A stretch of 64,000 nucleotides of DNA, taken from assembly GCA_009363875.1 (NCBI GenBank), contig CM018694.1, positions 26,793,415 to 26,857,414 of the forward strand. The letters run 5' to 3'. Within the stretch, counting starts at the first letter, position 1; each line of letters begins with the position of its first letter. Below are positions 1-11,104 of this stretch, piece by piece. The notes beneath the pieces were generated by a model. That model was not told the origin of the DNA, ran no database searches, and worked only from the letters and a program-made list of their open reading frames with translations. Position numbers and translations under genes: made by a program. This DNA comes from Mikania micrantha (taxonomy: Eukaryota > Streptophyta > Magnoliopsida > Asterales > Asteraceae).

Positions 1-600
1 ATTCCCAAAAAGAGCCTCATCCCCACCTAAGGATGCAAACGTAATCAACTTTATTTCTGGTCACAAAGACATCATCACTCACCACAGAGACCATGGTATC
101 CTTTGAAGAGCAAGATCGCGAGAATATCCTGGATCCTCATCATGATGGGTTAGTCATTACATTATATGTTGCTAACCACTATGTACGCATGTTACTTATA
201 GATGGAGGAAGCTCAGTCAACATCATCCAATTGGAAACACTCAAGAGAATGAATATCCCTGAATCAGAGATAACTACCAAATCTTTGATCCTGGTTTGAT
301 TCAGTGGTGAAGCTAAAGCCACGGTTAGAGAAATCAAGCTACCGGTATACATCGAGGGGGTAAACTCTATGCAACGTTTTTGTATAATAGATTCCCTGTC
401 TTGTTATAATATTATACTAGGTAGACCTTGGCTACATGACATGAAAGCAGTCCCTTCGACCTATCATCAGTGTGTCAAACTGCCAACACCATGGGGAGTA
501 GTGAAGATCAACAGTGATCAGCAAGAAGCCAAGGAGTGCTATTCATCTTCAATGAAAGGAACTATTAGACCTTCACCAGTGTAGCAATCAAAGTGTGACC
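1..600 (+). pseudogene. Tat-lineage Ty3/gypsy protease region
   Basis: This is the end of gag and the aspartic protease of a Ty3/gypsy polyprotein whose 5' part lies before the window. From base 2 a frame reads through gag-protease linker sequence, then shifts near 90 into the frame that opens at 93. The catalytic motif D-G-G-S-S lies at residues 37-41 of that stretch; the G in place of T or S is common in Tat-lineage proteases. A second block (369-584) carries the I-I-L-G-R-P-W motif that closes the retropepsin fold. A TGA at 297-299 and the shift near 90 break the frame, so no active enzyme is made. The lineage call rests on the second RNase H domain further downstream. Confidence 0.75.
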
Positions 601-1667
601 TTGGGGATACTTAGGAATATAGGGAAAAGGAAGTAAAGGAAGTACCTTTAAATCCCGATGATCCTGAGGTCAAGGTCCTTATAGGGACAAATATCCCCAA
701 GGATATTGAAGAAAAAATGATTTGTTTTCTGAAATCAAGAGTTTCCACATTCGCATGGAAACATGAGGATATGACAGGAATATCCTCAGATGTGATTACA
801 CATAAATTAGGGATAGATAGGAATATTAAGCCTGTCCACCAAAAGAGAAGGAAGTTTGCACCCGAAAGAAATTTAATCATTCTAGAGTAAGTAGAGAAAC
901 TCATCAAAGCAAAAATGATTAGAGAGGTGAAATTTCCTAAATGGCTAGCCAATGTAGTGGTGGTTCAAAAGAAGAATGAAAAGTGGAGAGTTTGTGTAGA
1001 TTACACAGACCTCATCAAGCCTTGTCCCAAAGACCCCTTTCTATTACCACATATAGAATCCATGGTAGATGCAACAGCAGGACATGAAATGTTAACTTTC
1101 ATGGATGCATCAGGAGGCTTTCAACAAATTCAAATGGAACCTTCAGACCAAGAAGATGCAGCCTTCATGACGCCAACAGGGATATATTGCTATACAGCAA
1201 TGTCATTTGGCTTGAAGAATGTTGGAGCCACATATCAAAGACTTGTCAACATGATGTTCAAAGAGAAACTGGGGGACACTATGGAAGTGTATATTGATTA
1301 TATGGTGGTCTAATTGAAAAAAAATGAGAATCACCTAAGGGATCTTCAGGAATCCTTCGATATCCTAGACCGCTACAATATGAAACTTAATCCATCTAAG
1401 TGTCATTTTGGGGTACAATCAGGAAAGTTCTTGGGATATATGGTCACCAAAAGAGGAATAGAGGCCAGCCCAAAGCAAATTCAAGCAATCCTAAACCTCA
1501 AGTCCCCAAAGAACATAAAAGAAGTCCAAAGACTAACAGGAAGAATAGCTGCACTCAATAGATTTATCTCAAGGTCTTCTAAAAAATTTAAAGGATTCTA
1601 CGATATCCTTAAAAAAATAAGAAGTTCCAATGGGATGAAGAGCATGAAAAGGCACTTCAGGATCTAA
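601..1667 (+). pseudogene. Tat-lineage reverse transcriptase, catalytic Asp lost
   Basis: This continues the same polyprotein with the RT fingers, palm and thumb. Visible landmarks are W-R-V-C-V-D-Y near 985, F-M-D-A-S-G-G near 1100, M-S-F-G-L-K-N near 1200 and the palm box Y-I-D-Y at 1290-1301. In active enzymes this box is Y-x-D-D; here the second Asp codon (1299-1301) reads TAT, so catalysis should be abolished even without the stops. Stops are visible near 888 and at 1311-1313. A frameshift follows near 1620 at an A-rich run. The thumb motif with F-L-G-Y lies near 1430. A decayed copy. Confidence 0.85.
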
Positions 1668-2130
1668 AGGAATATTTATCCTCACCGCCGTTGCTCATGA
1701 GACCAGAAGATGGTGAACCACTATCATTGTACTTAGCAGTATCCCAAACTACTGTAAGTGCCGTCTTAGTTAAGGATCATTAGGGATCACAACATCCTAT
1801 GTACTATGTAAGTAAAAGCCTAGTAGATGCTGAGACTAGATATTCTCACTTAGAAAAACTAATTCTGGCTTTAATTATGGCATCAACTAAGCTTAGGAGT
1901 TACTTTGAGACACATAGAATACACATTAAGACAAATTATCCTATCAAATCTGTATTGAGAAAACCTGAGCTATCAGGAAGGATGGCAAAATGGTCAGTTA
2001 AGCTTAGTACCTAGGATTTGATCTATGAACCAAGAACAACAATTAAGTCACAAGCTTTAGCAGACTTTGTGGCTGATTTTAGTAGTGATCTACAACCAGA
2101 AGTGGATTTAGAAATCAAACTCGTAGATGA
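1620..2130 (+). pseudogene. Tat-lineage first RNase H domain (degenerate)
   Basis: This is the RNase H domain that follows RT in Ty3/gypsy pol. Motifs seen are Y-Y-V-S-K-S-L near 1802, the E-x-R-Y-S-H-L-E-K block near 1830 and the tail K-W-S-V-K-L. It is interrupted by TAG near 1782 and at 2012-2014. The second element at 9931 repeats the same region with a Tyr codon where this copy has the TAG at 2012, which confirms that the stop is a mutation. Confidence 0.75.
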
Positions 2131-2539
2131 AGATACTGGTGAGTGGACTTTGTTCACAGATGGATCTTCAAACGTAAGAGGAACAGGATTAGGCATCATA
2201 CTAAAATCACCACAGGGGGACATAATACCCCAATCAATTAGTTGTGAATTTCAAGCAACTAATAACGAAGCAGAATATGAAGCTCTAATAGCAGGACTCC
2301 AATTAGCTAGGGATATGAACATCAGAAACCTACATGTTTTTGTCGATTCCCTACTAATAGCCAATCAATTTAACGGTTCTTACATGACTAAAGGAGATAA
2401 ATTGGCGAAATACTTAGAAATAATTAAGGATATTTCAGGATATTTTATCAAATTTGATATCACTCAAGTGCCAAGGGACGAGAATGCCGAAGCAGATGCA
2501 TTGGCAAACTTAGCATCATCCCTAAGGATAGTCAACTAA
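2018..2539 (+). pseudogene. Second (plant-type) RNase H domain of a Tat element
   Basis: This is a second RNase H, unlike the degenerate one before it, and its presence defines the Tat group of plant Ty3/gypsy elements. The catalytic set is visible in order: D of D-G-S-S near 2158, E of N-N-E-A-E-Y-E near 2270, D of V-D-S near 2343 and D of A-D-A-L-A near 2495. The domain is open over about 170 codons and could be functional on its own. The frame ends where the 2531-3825 insert begins. The copy at 10262-10660 is more damaged. Confidence 0.85.
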
Positions 2540-3825
2540 AATTTCTAAAAGCCGTTGAACCACCAATTAAATGGATTTCCTTCACAGGTCATCCAAATCT
2601 CTTATGAAATTCCCGCAAAACAATCTACTTCACAGCACGATCGTCTCAACACACATAGGATAAAATCTGACAAACTATCTACCTCACGGCGCGACAGTTT
2701 TAAGACACCTAAATGCACAAGGTAACTTGGAATTTCCTATTGGATTCAATAAACAAGGTTTGAAAGACGAACTAGACCGATCTTCTCACGAAGCCTCTAA
2801 CCTAGCAATCTAACTACCAAGACTTATTGACAACTTCTCACCTCACAGCTATTGAAGTTGAATGTACATCTTAATCGTCTAAATCATAATAAAACACTCC
2901 TAAGAATTACCTGATCACAATAATGCATTCACAAATCAAAAACACACAGTCACAGACCTAGCATGCGAATATTATATGATAGACAATCATCAAGACCCAT
3001 GAGGAGTGAAAAATCAATCAAAAGACAATCCAAGATACACATACACATCCAATATTCCAAACCAAGTCTTTAAATCATAGATCAATCACATCATAATGTT
3101 CCAAAACCGAATTAAACCATTATCAAACATGCATAATCATCTAACCTAAGTAGCTTTATATGTTTAGCCACTAAACATAATCATAATCATAATCGTGATA
3201 TGTTTAAAGTAATTGGAAAACATAGGAATCAAAGGAAAACAAAGAACAAAGTAAACCGAATGGAGAACACCCGATATCTTCGATCCTAAGCCTTCAATCT
3301 TCGATCCTTAGCCTCCCCAATCTTCTTATTCTTCTTCTAGTCACCCAAAACTCGTCCCAGGTTGTCTGACGCCCTAATTTTTCCAGCTCCGGCCGTTTTT
3401 AATCGAAAGAAATCGATTTTCAGAGTTTCTCCTCGCGTCGCGTACCGTGACGACTTCTTCCACACCCTTCGCGCTACGCGATGGGTCTCGCTACCCGGCA
3501 AATTAGTCGGGTCAACCCGTAATCATTAAAAGGGCATTTTGGTCATTTTCACCTGTCGCGTACCGCGACAGGGTTTTAGATGGCCTTCGCGATACGCGAA
3601 GGGTTTAGAAATCCAGAATTTTGCTTTCTTATTCTCATGTCCGTCTTCGTCCAATCGGGAGCTCGTTTTCTTGATCTTTAGCACCAAATACGCATGTTTA
3701 TTACCTGCAAACATGAAACTGTAGAAATGGGAAGAACCAGCATAAATCGACTCTAGAAACTAATAAACTTTACAGAAAATAAATAAAAACAAATGGAAAA
3801 ACAGATGTGTTTCACAACACATCAA
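2531..3825 (-). mobile_element. LTR-like insert inside the Tat pol gene
   Basis: Alignment by eye with the second Tat copy (10640-10790) shows host pol stopping near 2530 and resuming near 3826, with about 140 bp of pol missing. The insert has no long ORF. It is AT-rich with one GC-rich patch (3420-3610) that holds four palindromic CGCG sites. Read on the minus strand it resembles an LTR: it starts close to TGTTGTGAAACACA and has a leader-like CT/AG region. I found no matching TG start at the other end and no target duplication, so it is a fragment or a solo LTR with a deleted end. Orientation is uncertain. Confidence 0.4.
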
Positions 3826-5055
3826 TCCCTATTAAGAACTATCTTCAAACAGGAAAAATACCTGGTGAAGAAATAAATCCTAGAGCCTTTAAAGCAAAAG
3901 TATCTAGATACACAATCATACGAGATATCTTATATAGAAAATCAATATCAAGCCCATACTTGAGGTGTTTGGAGAAACCCGAAAGTTTGGAAGTAATGAA
4001 AGATATCCATGAAGGAGATTGTGGAAATCATACTGGGGGAAGAACATTATTCTAAAAGATCCTCAAAACAGGATACTTTTAGCCGACCATGAGGAGACAT
4101 GCAATGTCTTATAACCAGAAGTGTGCTGCTTGTCAAAGACAAAGCAATATACTTCATAAACCAGCCGAACCTCTACGTCCAATAGTCTCATCATGGCCAT
4201 TCATGAAATAGGGAATGGATATAGTAGGAAAATTACCCAAAGCACCCGGAGGAAAGGTGTTTATGCTTGCAATGACTGATTACTTCTCTAAATGGATTGA
4301 GGCTGAAACCTTTGTGCAAGTGAGAGAAAAATAAGTAATCTCATTTATAAAGAGAAATATCCTGACTAGATTAGGGATACCCACAGAAATCACTTGTGAC
4401 AATGGATCTTAGTTTATAGGCAAAAGGACTACAAAATTTTGTGAAAGCTGGGGCATAAAGATGATCACATCTACACCTGTTCATCCTCAAGCTAATGGTC
4501 AAGCAGAATCAAGCAACAAGATTATAATCAACAACCTTAAGAAAAAGTTGGGGTCCAAGAAAGGAAAATGGGCTGAAGAACTCCCATTTGTTCTATGGGC
4601 TGATAGAACAACCACAAAGAATGCAACTGGTCAAACACCATTCTCTTTAGTGTATGGTTCTGAAGATGTTCTCCCAACTGAAATGGTTGTCCCTACTGCA
4701 AGATCAAGTCTACAAAATCTAGAATCCAATAAGGAAATACTATCTGAGGATCTAGATACTAGTGATGAACTTAGGGATATTGCAAGAATAAGGATGACAA
4801 CATATCAACAAAAGATAGCCAAATCCTATAACAAGAATATTAGGATAAGAAGATTTCAAATTGGAGATCTGGTTCTAAGGAAGGTATTTCAAAATACCAC
4901 TAATCCAGCTGATGGAAAACTCGCTCCAAAATGGGAAGGACCCAATAAGATCGAGTCCGAAGCTAGAAAAGTGGCATATAAGTTAACCAACATGGAAGGA
5001 GAACCTCTTCCAAAATCTTGGAATGCCATTCATCTTAAGCTATACTTTATTTAAA
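3807..5055 (+). pseudogene. Tat-lineage integrase
   Basis: This is the integrase end of the same pol gene. The order is the H-H-C-C zinc finger (G-N-H-T-G-G near 4030 to C-A-A-C-Q near 4125), catalytic core Asp in M-D-I-V near 4218, Asp in C-D-N-G at 4399-4401 and Glu in Q-A-E-S near 4503. The C-terminal G-D-L-V-L-R and K-W-E-G-P boxes lie at 4860-4950. Stops are at 4053, 4080, 4209, 4332 and 4411, with two compensating frameshifts near 4381 (extra C) and 4440 (missing T). The last 198 codons (4461-5054) are open. No chromodomain is present, as expected for Tat. Confidence 0.85.
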
Positions 5056-5107
5056 ACTTATTGTATCAAAACTATAAGAGGTTATTACATTGTAATATGT
5101 ACTTATA

Positions 5108-5162
5108 TTTCCAAATATTTCTGTATATTCCTACATATTCTTATATATTCTTGTATATTCCT
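5108..5162 (+). repeat. ~11-bp TATATTC microsatellite after pol
   Basis: Five imperfect tandem copies of a TATATTCCT/TATATTCTT unit lie directly downstream of the pol stop. The whole Tat 3' region is rich in GAATATTC and GGATATCC-like words, and this is the densest run. Confidence 0.7.
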
Positions 5163-5235
5163 AATTATCATGATACTAATCAAGCGTATGAAGGGCATCA
5201 GGATTCCTGATTCCCAGCTATGCAAAAGGTATAGC

Positions 5236-5490
5236 AGGAGAAGAGATGAGACTTTATGTCTTAACCCAAGTTCTGACCTGAAATCAGAAGTTGATGAAGA
5301 CCCGCACTGACATTATGTCTAGCTGCAAAGTTTTGACCAGAAATCAAAACTGTGGAAGACCACTGCAGGAGAAGAGATGAGACTTTATGTCTTAACCCAA
5401 GTTATGACCAGAAATCAGAACTTGATGAAGACCCCGAACTGACTTTATGTCCAACTGCAAAGTTTTGACCTGAAATCAAAACTCAAGAGA
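5236..5490 (+). repeat. Two ~131-bp tandem units, each with two hairpins
   Basis: The sequence from GCAGGAGAAGAGATGAGACT at 5234 recurs at 5365. Each unit holds two inverted repeats with a conserved 7-nt loop, CCTGAAA or CCAGAAA. Stems lie at 5269-5276/5284-5291, 5329-5336/5344-5351, 5400-5407/5415-5422 and 5461-5468/5476-5483. The second and fourth stems are perfect (AGTTTTGA/TCAAAACT). The others use C-G in place of T-A at one position, with one mismatch each. Function unknown; the array lies between pol and the antisense gene. Confidence 0.8.
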
Positions 5491-5569
5491 CTTTTGTCTC
5501 TCATGAAGACTTAGGGTTCATTCCCTCACCAGTTGCGCAAGTTTATCCTATTATAGTTCGAGGTAATGA

Positions 5570-5720
5570 GACTAGTACACACATGAGTGGCTGACAATTT
5601 CATTATCGAGGGCTATAACTAAGGATCCTCCGAAATATCCCGGTATAGTTGGAGATTTTGGGACCAGTACACGCATGAGTGGCTGACAATTTCATTTTCA
5701 AAGACTATTACCAGGGATCC
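5570..5720 (+). repeat. Two-copy ~92-bp repeat (CATGAGTGGCTGACAATTTCA)
   Basis: The unit beginning near the ACACATGAGTGGCTGACAATT text at 5579 and running through the GGATCCTCCGAA text is repeated once at about 5670. The same pair occurs at 11105-11265 and 26528-26680, so it is a fixed part of this Tat family. Confidence 0.8.
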
Positions 5721-5729
5721 TCCGAATTC

Positions 5730-5905
5730 CAGCTTAGTCGCTAGTATTCCGGCCTTAGTCGCCAGTATTCTGGCTTTAGCCGCCAGTGGCCTTGTCTCCA
5801 GTATTCTGGCCTTAGTCGCCAGTATTCCGGTCTTAGTCGCCAGTATTCCGGCCATAGTCGCCAGTTTAATCGGCCTTGTCGCCAGTATCTTGGGCTTGTC
5901 CCAAG
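5730..5905 (+). repeat. 21-bp minisatellite in the Tat 3' region
   Basis: About eight diverged tandem copies of CGGCCTTAGTCGCCAGTATT are present. The unit is much more GC-rich than its surroundings. The minus strand reads as short pseudo-repeats (A-x-I-L-A-T-K), which explains the spurious ORFs here. Related arrays are at 11285-11450 and 26700-26865. Confidence 0.85.
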
Positions 5906-7100
5906 TTTTCTTGTTTTTATGTTTATGCAGGACAAAATATCAAGGATAATCGGGAATATTGCGGAATATATTGGAATATTCAGGTATGGAATTCTTGTGT
6001 TTTGACAGGAACAATGAAGGCTTTGAATTAAATCTACTATCTCTAGAAATCGGTATTTATTTCTTAACTCTTTCAATATATTGCATTCTTTATTTCTAGT
6101 TGTTTAAAATCATATTCTAACACTTGACAAAATGTGTAAAACTCAGGAATATGTTATATTTTATGAAAGCTTCTATTTAGGGATATGCTAACCTAAATTA
6201 CTGAGTACTTCGTGTGCTATTATAACTTTAGAATATATATCTAAATTATATATAACCATTCAAATAATAAAAACCTTAGTCGAATAAGGATAATTCCAAT
6301 CTGAATTATTATTAATGATTCCTAAATATATTACATATGTATTAGATTTGAGAAAAAATATTCAGAAATTCTTTGATAGAGATTTATAGCCAAAACCAAA
6401 TCCTTATGAGAATTATGAAAGAATTTAGTCCCTTAAACAGTTTACAAATTATTCAAAATATCACTAAGAATATTTAGGAATATTCAAAGATATCCTAACA
6501 GTAATTACATATAATAATTTATAACTAATGTATTCAATAATTTAAATTGCTTTTAGTCATTAGTTCAACAAACATAATATTAATGAAAGATATTAAAGAA
6601 ATCAATCCATTACATAAGTATTACATATCACAAACATTCAAGGATATTTTGGAATATATATATGGATATTCTAATAGTTAAACAAATAAATACCCTCAAA
6701 AAAATTTATCTAATTGAAAAATTATTAAAAAGTCGAAATAGTTTACGTCTTCAATACTGAATACAATATTCAAGTTGAATTTAATATCTTATATTATTCT
6801 CAATTATTCCTGAATATTCCTTAGAAAGCAAATACGTGAATAGTCTAAGTAAAAAGTCACTTGGAAAAACTAAAAGTATTATAAAATATATTAAGTGAAA
6901 ATATATTAGACATTAATATTCACACTTTCGCAAGTTGTAAGATTTAATTAAGAATATTTCTAATATCCAAAAATTCCTTTTAGATAACAAGATGATAACA
7001 TTCAAGAAATTTCAGAATATCTAAGAATAAACTACTATTTGAAACAAATAAAATATAACCCAAAACACTAACTGCCATATTAACAACCAAAAAACAGTTA
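5906..7100. other. AT-rich spacer, no gene seen
   Basis: This is low-complexity AT-rich DNA dense in short palindromes such as AATATT and GATATC. It aligns loosely with 11461-12560 of the second Tat copy, so it belongs to the element. I see no ORF with domain-like composition. Confidence 0.6.
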
Positions 7101-7111
7101 AAGGATTAACG

Positions 7112-7250
7112 TATCAAGCTTCGCCATGAAACTCATGGTCCCTCCACTTGATATGTTATCAAAAGTTAAACAAAAGAATCAAGGCTTCACCATGAAAATC
7201 ATGGTCCCTCCACCTTGATTTTTATATTGTCTGCCCCTAAACTTGGGGAC
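7112..7250 (+). promoter_or_regulatory. Tandem nested stem-loops plus small hairpin
   Basis: Structure 1 has outer stem 7112-7118/7147-7153 (TATCAAG/CTTGATA) around inner stem 7124-7129/7133-7138 (CCATGA/TCATGG) with a 3-nt loop. Structure 2 has outer stem 7177-7184/7213-7220 (AATCAAGG/CCTTGATT) around the same inner stem at 7190-7195/7199-7204. A CCCC/GGGG hairpin follows at 7234-7248. Both nested structures share the 3' internal loop TCCCTCCA. They lie just beyond the stop of the antisense gene, so they could act in its 3' UTR or in the sense genomic RNA. Confidence 0.7.
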
Positions 7251-7323
7251 TTTCCTAGAATTCTATTGTTTAAAAGTGTTACATCATCAGAGATTAAGAA
7301 CCACAAATATTAAAAAGATGGGC

Positions 7324-8900
7324 TTAGACCTTCGCATCATTGTCATCATCGCCCATCGTCACCTCCTGCTCCACTGCACCAACCTCTGCACCTGTCACCT
7401 CCACATCACCTGCCTTGCTGGTCTCACCCACCTCACCAGCCTTGTTTACCTCCACAGAAGCTTCAGCCTTGTCACCAGCCAGGGTCGCCAATATCCTACC
7501 CCAGTCCTTCATATTCTTGGCCAGGGAATCCACACCTTCAGCCTTGGTATGATTCACCAATTGGATTTTGGCCCTTAACACAGCAATGGCGGCAGACTTC
7601 ATGGCTCCATCAATATGTTCTTTGAACTAGAGCTTGTGGGTGGCTTCCATTTCTTTCATCTGCTTCTTGACCTTGGCTAGTTCCTTCTCGTAGTGACCGG
7701 CTTTGGCTGTGAAGATCTTCTTCTGATCTTCCAGGCCCTCAATCTGCTTCTCGATTTGTTCTTTTTCAAAGGCATATTTGGCAGAGACCTACAAAATAAG
7801 GATCATTCAGAATATGTAGGGATATTATGCTAACAAATAGAATAATTTGCATACATTTTTCAAAAGATCAGGGATAGACAGGTCAGATGGCTCCTCGAGG
7901 TCCACAGTATCTACCCCTTTGCGTTTTTTGGTACTCTTTGAGGAACTGGTAGTCATAACACGTGGATTGGGGGCAGCAGGACTGTCTTTCTCCTTCTTCA
8001 CAGCAAAGAAGGTGTCAACGTCTTCAAGATTAAAAGTTGATTCTGCAAAATAAATCAGAATAATTAGAAATAAGTAAGAATATTTAAGAATATCAAAATA
8101 TTTTTAAGTACACATGAGGCCATTGGAGTAACTGGTTCAAGATTAGCACCAAACTTCCTATACAGTTCGTCAATCTTCAACAAGGAACGAATTATGTTCC
8201 TGCTTTCTTCTTCTTCCGCAACAAGTGATTCAAATTTGGGAGCTGCAAAAAAATAAATAATAATAAGAACATAATAAGCAAAATTAAACAATAACAAGTC
8301 TTGATTAACAAGGAAAATCCTAAAAGTCCTACCCTTTTCTACCCATTTGAAAGGAAGGATTTCCCCATGAGGGATAGAACTTCTTTTCACGAAAAAGAAC
8401 CTATTTCTCCATTTATCTTTGTTAAAAGTGATTCCAGGAACTAATATAGGAGCCCCACTTCTTCTTTGAAGAACAAAACGGGATGACCTGTGGGTCCTAA
8501 GTTGATACATCAGAGAAATTTCAGGGATATCGATGTCTAAACCAAAGTGATGGTTTAGTTAATCAAGAGTGTGAAGAATGCGCCATCCCATAGGCATGAG
8601 TTGTGAAAAACAAAGCTTAGTAATTAAGAAAAAATTAAGGATGAGGTCGGGAAAAGGAGACTTTAAACCCAAGGTAAAGGGGTACTCCGGAAAACATACC
8701 CAAGTGGGTGAAACGTGATCAGCCTTAAGATTATCAAAAAAATGATGAAACACAGTTTCATCAGGGAAGGTTTTCGAAAGACACATTAATTCAATCCGAT
8801 CATCGTTAAAAACATTTATGTTTTGACGCTTTAAAGTTAAAATATTCTGATCGGTGAAGTCGTCGGAGTGGAAATTAGAAGAAGAAGATGATCCAGACAT
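7324..8900 (-). pseudogene. Spliced antisense gene of the Tat element (Transposase_28-like)
   Basis: This minus-strand gene lies between pol and the 3' LTR. Inferred exons are 8900-8333, 8242 to about 8112, 8042-7855 and 7788-7324, with GT donors at 8332 and 7854 and AG acceptors before 8242, 8042 and 7788. The 1-2 and 3-4 joins keep frame; the 2-3 donor is unclear. Exon 1 carries C-F-P-E-Y-P-F-T-L-G near 8690 and Q-L-M-P-M-G-W-R near 8590, which I recognise as the plant 'putative gypsy type transposon' (Pfam Transposase_28) pattern. R-F-F-F-V-K-R follows near 8400. Exon 3 is basic and Ser-rich, and exon 4 is an acidic coiled coil. Stops at 8559-8561 and 7627-7629 disable it. Antisense extra ORFs are known in Tat-type elements such as maize Grande; their role is unknown. 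Confidence 0.7.
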
Positions 8901-9152
8901 TTTCAGAAAGAAGAAATTAAAATTTGAAGAAGAAAATGAAAGAAACTTACAGCAAGATCCAGTCGATGATGATGACATCAAATGGAAGAAATATGATCAT
9001 TATATCCTGCGCAAATGGTTGGAATATGTGGGAAACCGTCATATTCATAACTACCTGACAACAGTCACATCACGTTTAAAATTCGAATTTTGAATCTAGA
9101 GCCAAAACAAACGGTTATTTTCAAATTCTTATCACCAATTGAAGCGGTAATA
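8901..9152. other. Region upstream of the antisense gene
   Basis: This AT-rich stretch should hold the antisense promoter. Related sequence lies in front of the antisense ORFs at 13637-13900 and 29051-29310. I see no clear TATA box. Confidence 0.35.
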
Positions 9153-9168
9153 AGAATTTGGGGGCAAT
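9150..9168 (+). promoter_or_regulatory. Polypurine tract of the Tat element
   Basis: The purine-rich AAGAATTTGGGGGCAAT lies directly before the TG that opens the 3' LTR. The counterparts are AAGAATTTAGGGGTAAT before 13913 and 29327. It would prime plus-strand synthesis. Confidence 0.7.
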
Positions 9169-9930
9169 TGTTATACGTGTAAAAAATTTTATCTTATAAT
9201 TCAGAATAATTCGAGATACGGGATATTTCGGGATAATTAGGAATATTTGCATATATAAATTCATATGATTTGATGACCTGAATAATAAATAATGATAGTT
9301 TACTTATTAATTAGTATTACTTTGTTATTCAGCACATGCTATTAATATTTGAAATGAGTCAATAGGATTAAACCACTTTTCCTATTTTCCCGGGATAACT
9401 AGAAAAACGTGGACGAAATGACGAATCCATGAACAGTCATTTGGAGCAGTAGACGCGTGATGGGAGACTGGGCCGAGTTATGAGGAACAACCTTTTGATT
9501 ATCGTTGTATTATTTAACTATAAAATGAGGCAATGTCGATCTAGGAAAACACACACAATTCACTTAGTTTACTTCTGATTATCTCTTGTTCACAACATTC
9601 AAAGTTCAGAAACACTTAGCGATCAATCAATTGTGCTCTTTCTTTGTACTTTTACTTTGTTATATATTAATAAGAACAAGGCAGAGTGACAATTGTCACC
9701 TCCCGAGGTTTTTATGCCGGAAATCCTAAGAGATTAAGGGCTTTTCCTCGTATAAATCTCGTGTGCAAGCTGTTTATTTCATTTTATATTCTGAAATATC
9801 CCTAGGGATCCTCAGGGATATTTTTATTGTATTTTGATTATAAACTGTTTTCTTGATTATAAAACACGATTCCCCACTAAACTAATGCAGTTTTGCTAAA
9901 AGTTACACTTGTTAATTTTTACCCGAAACA
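9169..9930 (+). repeat. Tat 3' LTR (first element)
   Basis: The repeat opens with TGTTATACGTG and closes with ACCCGAAACA (TG...CA), 762 bp. A TATA-like ACTATAAAATGAGG lies near 9520. It is homologous to the LTRs at 13913-14547 and 29327-29959, which lack about 84 bp between the CACTTAG text and the GGTTTTTATGCCGG text. The base after it is directly in the RNase H of another Tat copy. No 5' LTR or primer-binding site is seen for either element. Confidence 0.8.
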
Positions 9931-11104
9931 TTAAGAGCCTAGTAGATGCTCAGACCAGCTATTCTCACCTTGAAAAGCTAATTCAAGCTCAAATCATGGG
10001 CTAAAGAAAGCTTAGGCACTACTTTGAGACACATAGAATACACATTAAGACAAATTATCCTATTAAATCCTTGTTAAGGAAACCTGAGCTATCAGGAAAA
10101 ATGGCAAAATGGTTAGTGAAACTTAGCACTTATGATTTAATCTATGAACCAAGGACATCAATTAAGTTACCAGCATTACCAGACTTTGTGGCTGATTTTA
10201 GTAGTGATCTACAACTAGATGTAGACTTAGAAATCAAACTTTTGGATGAAGATACTAGTGAACGGACTATGTTCACAGATGGATCCTTGAATGTGAGAGG
10301 AACTAGACTAGGCATCATACTAAAATCGCCAACAGGGGGAAATAATACCCCAATCAATTAGTTGTGAATTTCAAGCAACTAATAATGAAGCAGATAATGA
10401 AGCCCAAATAGCAGGATTCCAATAAGCTAGGGATATGAACAACTAAAATCTCCATGTATTTGTCGATTCTTTACTGATAGCAAATCAATTTAATGGCTCA
10501 TACACAGCTAAAGGAGATAAACTGGAAAAATATTTAGAGATTATTAAGGATATAGCAGGATATTTTATACATTTAATATCACTCAAGTGCCAAGGGAAGG
10601 GAATGCTGTAGCAGACGCATTAGCGAACCTGGCATCATCCCTAAGGATCCCTGAGGATATCAACATCCCTATATTACATATTGTAAGTCCAACGATAGAC
10701 ATGCAAGACACAAGTCAGATTATTGAACCTAAGGATATTGAGATTCATCATTTAGAAGCACATGAAATATTCTGGACTATCCCTATTAAGAATTACCTTC
10801 AAACAGGAAAAGTTCCTGATGAAGAAACAAATCCTAGAGCTATTAAAACTAAAGTGTTTAGATACACAATCATTCGGGATATCTTATACAGAAAATCAGT
10901 AGTAGGCCCATACCTAAGGTGTTTAGAGAAGCCTGAGAGTTTGGAAGTAATGAAAGATATCCATGAAGGAGATTGTGGAAATCACACTGGGGGTAGATCA
11001 TTATTCACAAAAATCCTGAGAACAGGATATTTTTGTCCAACCATGAGAAGAGATGCAATGTCTTATTCCCAGAAATGAGATGCTTGTCAAAGACATGGAA
11101 ATGT
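9931..11104 (+). pseudogene. Second Tat pol fragment (RNase H to integrase zinc finger)
   Basis: This is a 5'-truncated copy of the same family. It begins abruptly in the first RNase H (equivalent to about 1817), goes through the second RNase H (10262-10665, with stops and a frameshift near 10350-10440) and ends in the integrase zinc finger at about 11100. The segment 10587-11078 is open and shows the pol stretch that the 2531-3825 insert removed from the first copy. After 11104 the sequence jumps to the post-pol repeats, so the catalytic core and C-terminus of integrase are deleted. Confidence 0.8.

Noticed and set aside
5730..5905. CRISPR-like regular repeats
   Set aside because: Direct tandem copies without unique spacers, in a plant retroelement.
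5619..6076. Minus-strand ORFs with A-x-I-L-A-T-K or Y-W-R-L-R-P-E repeats
   Set aside because: Translation of the 21-bp minisatellite in two frames; no sign of a real protein.
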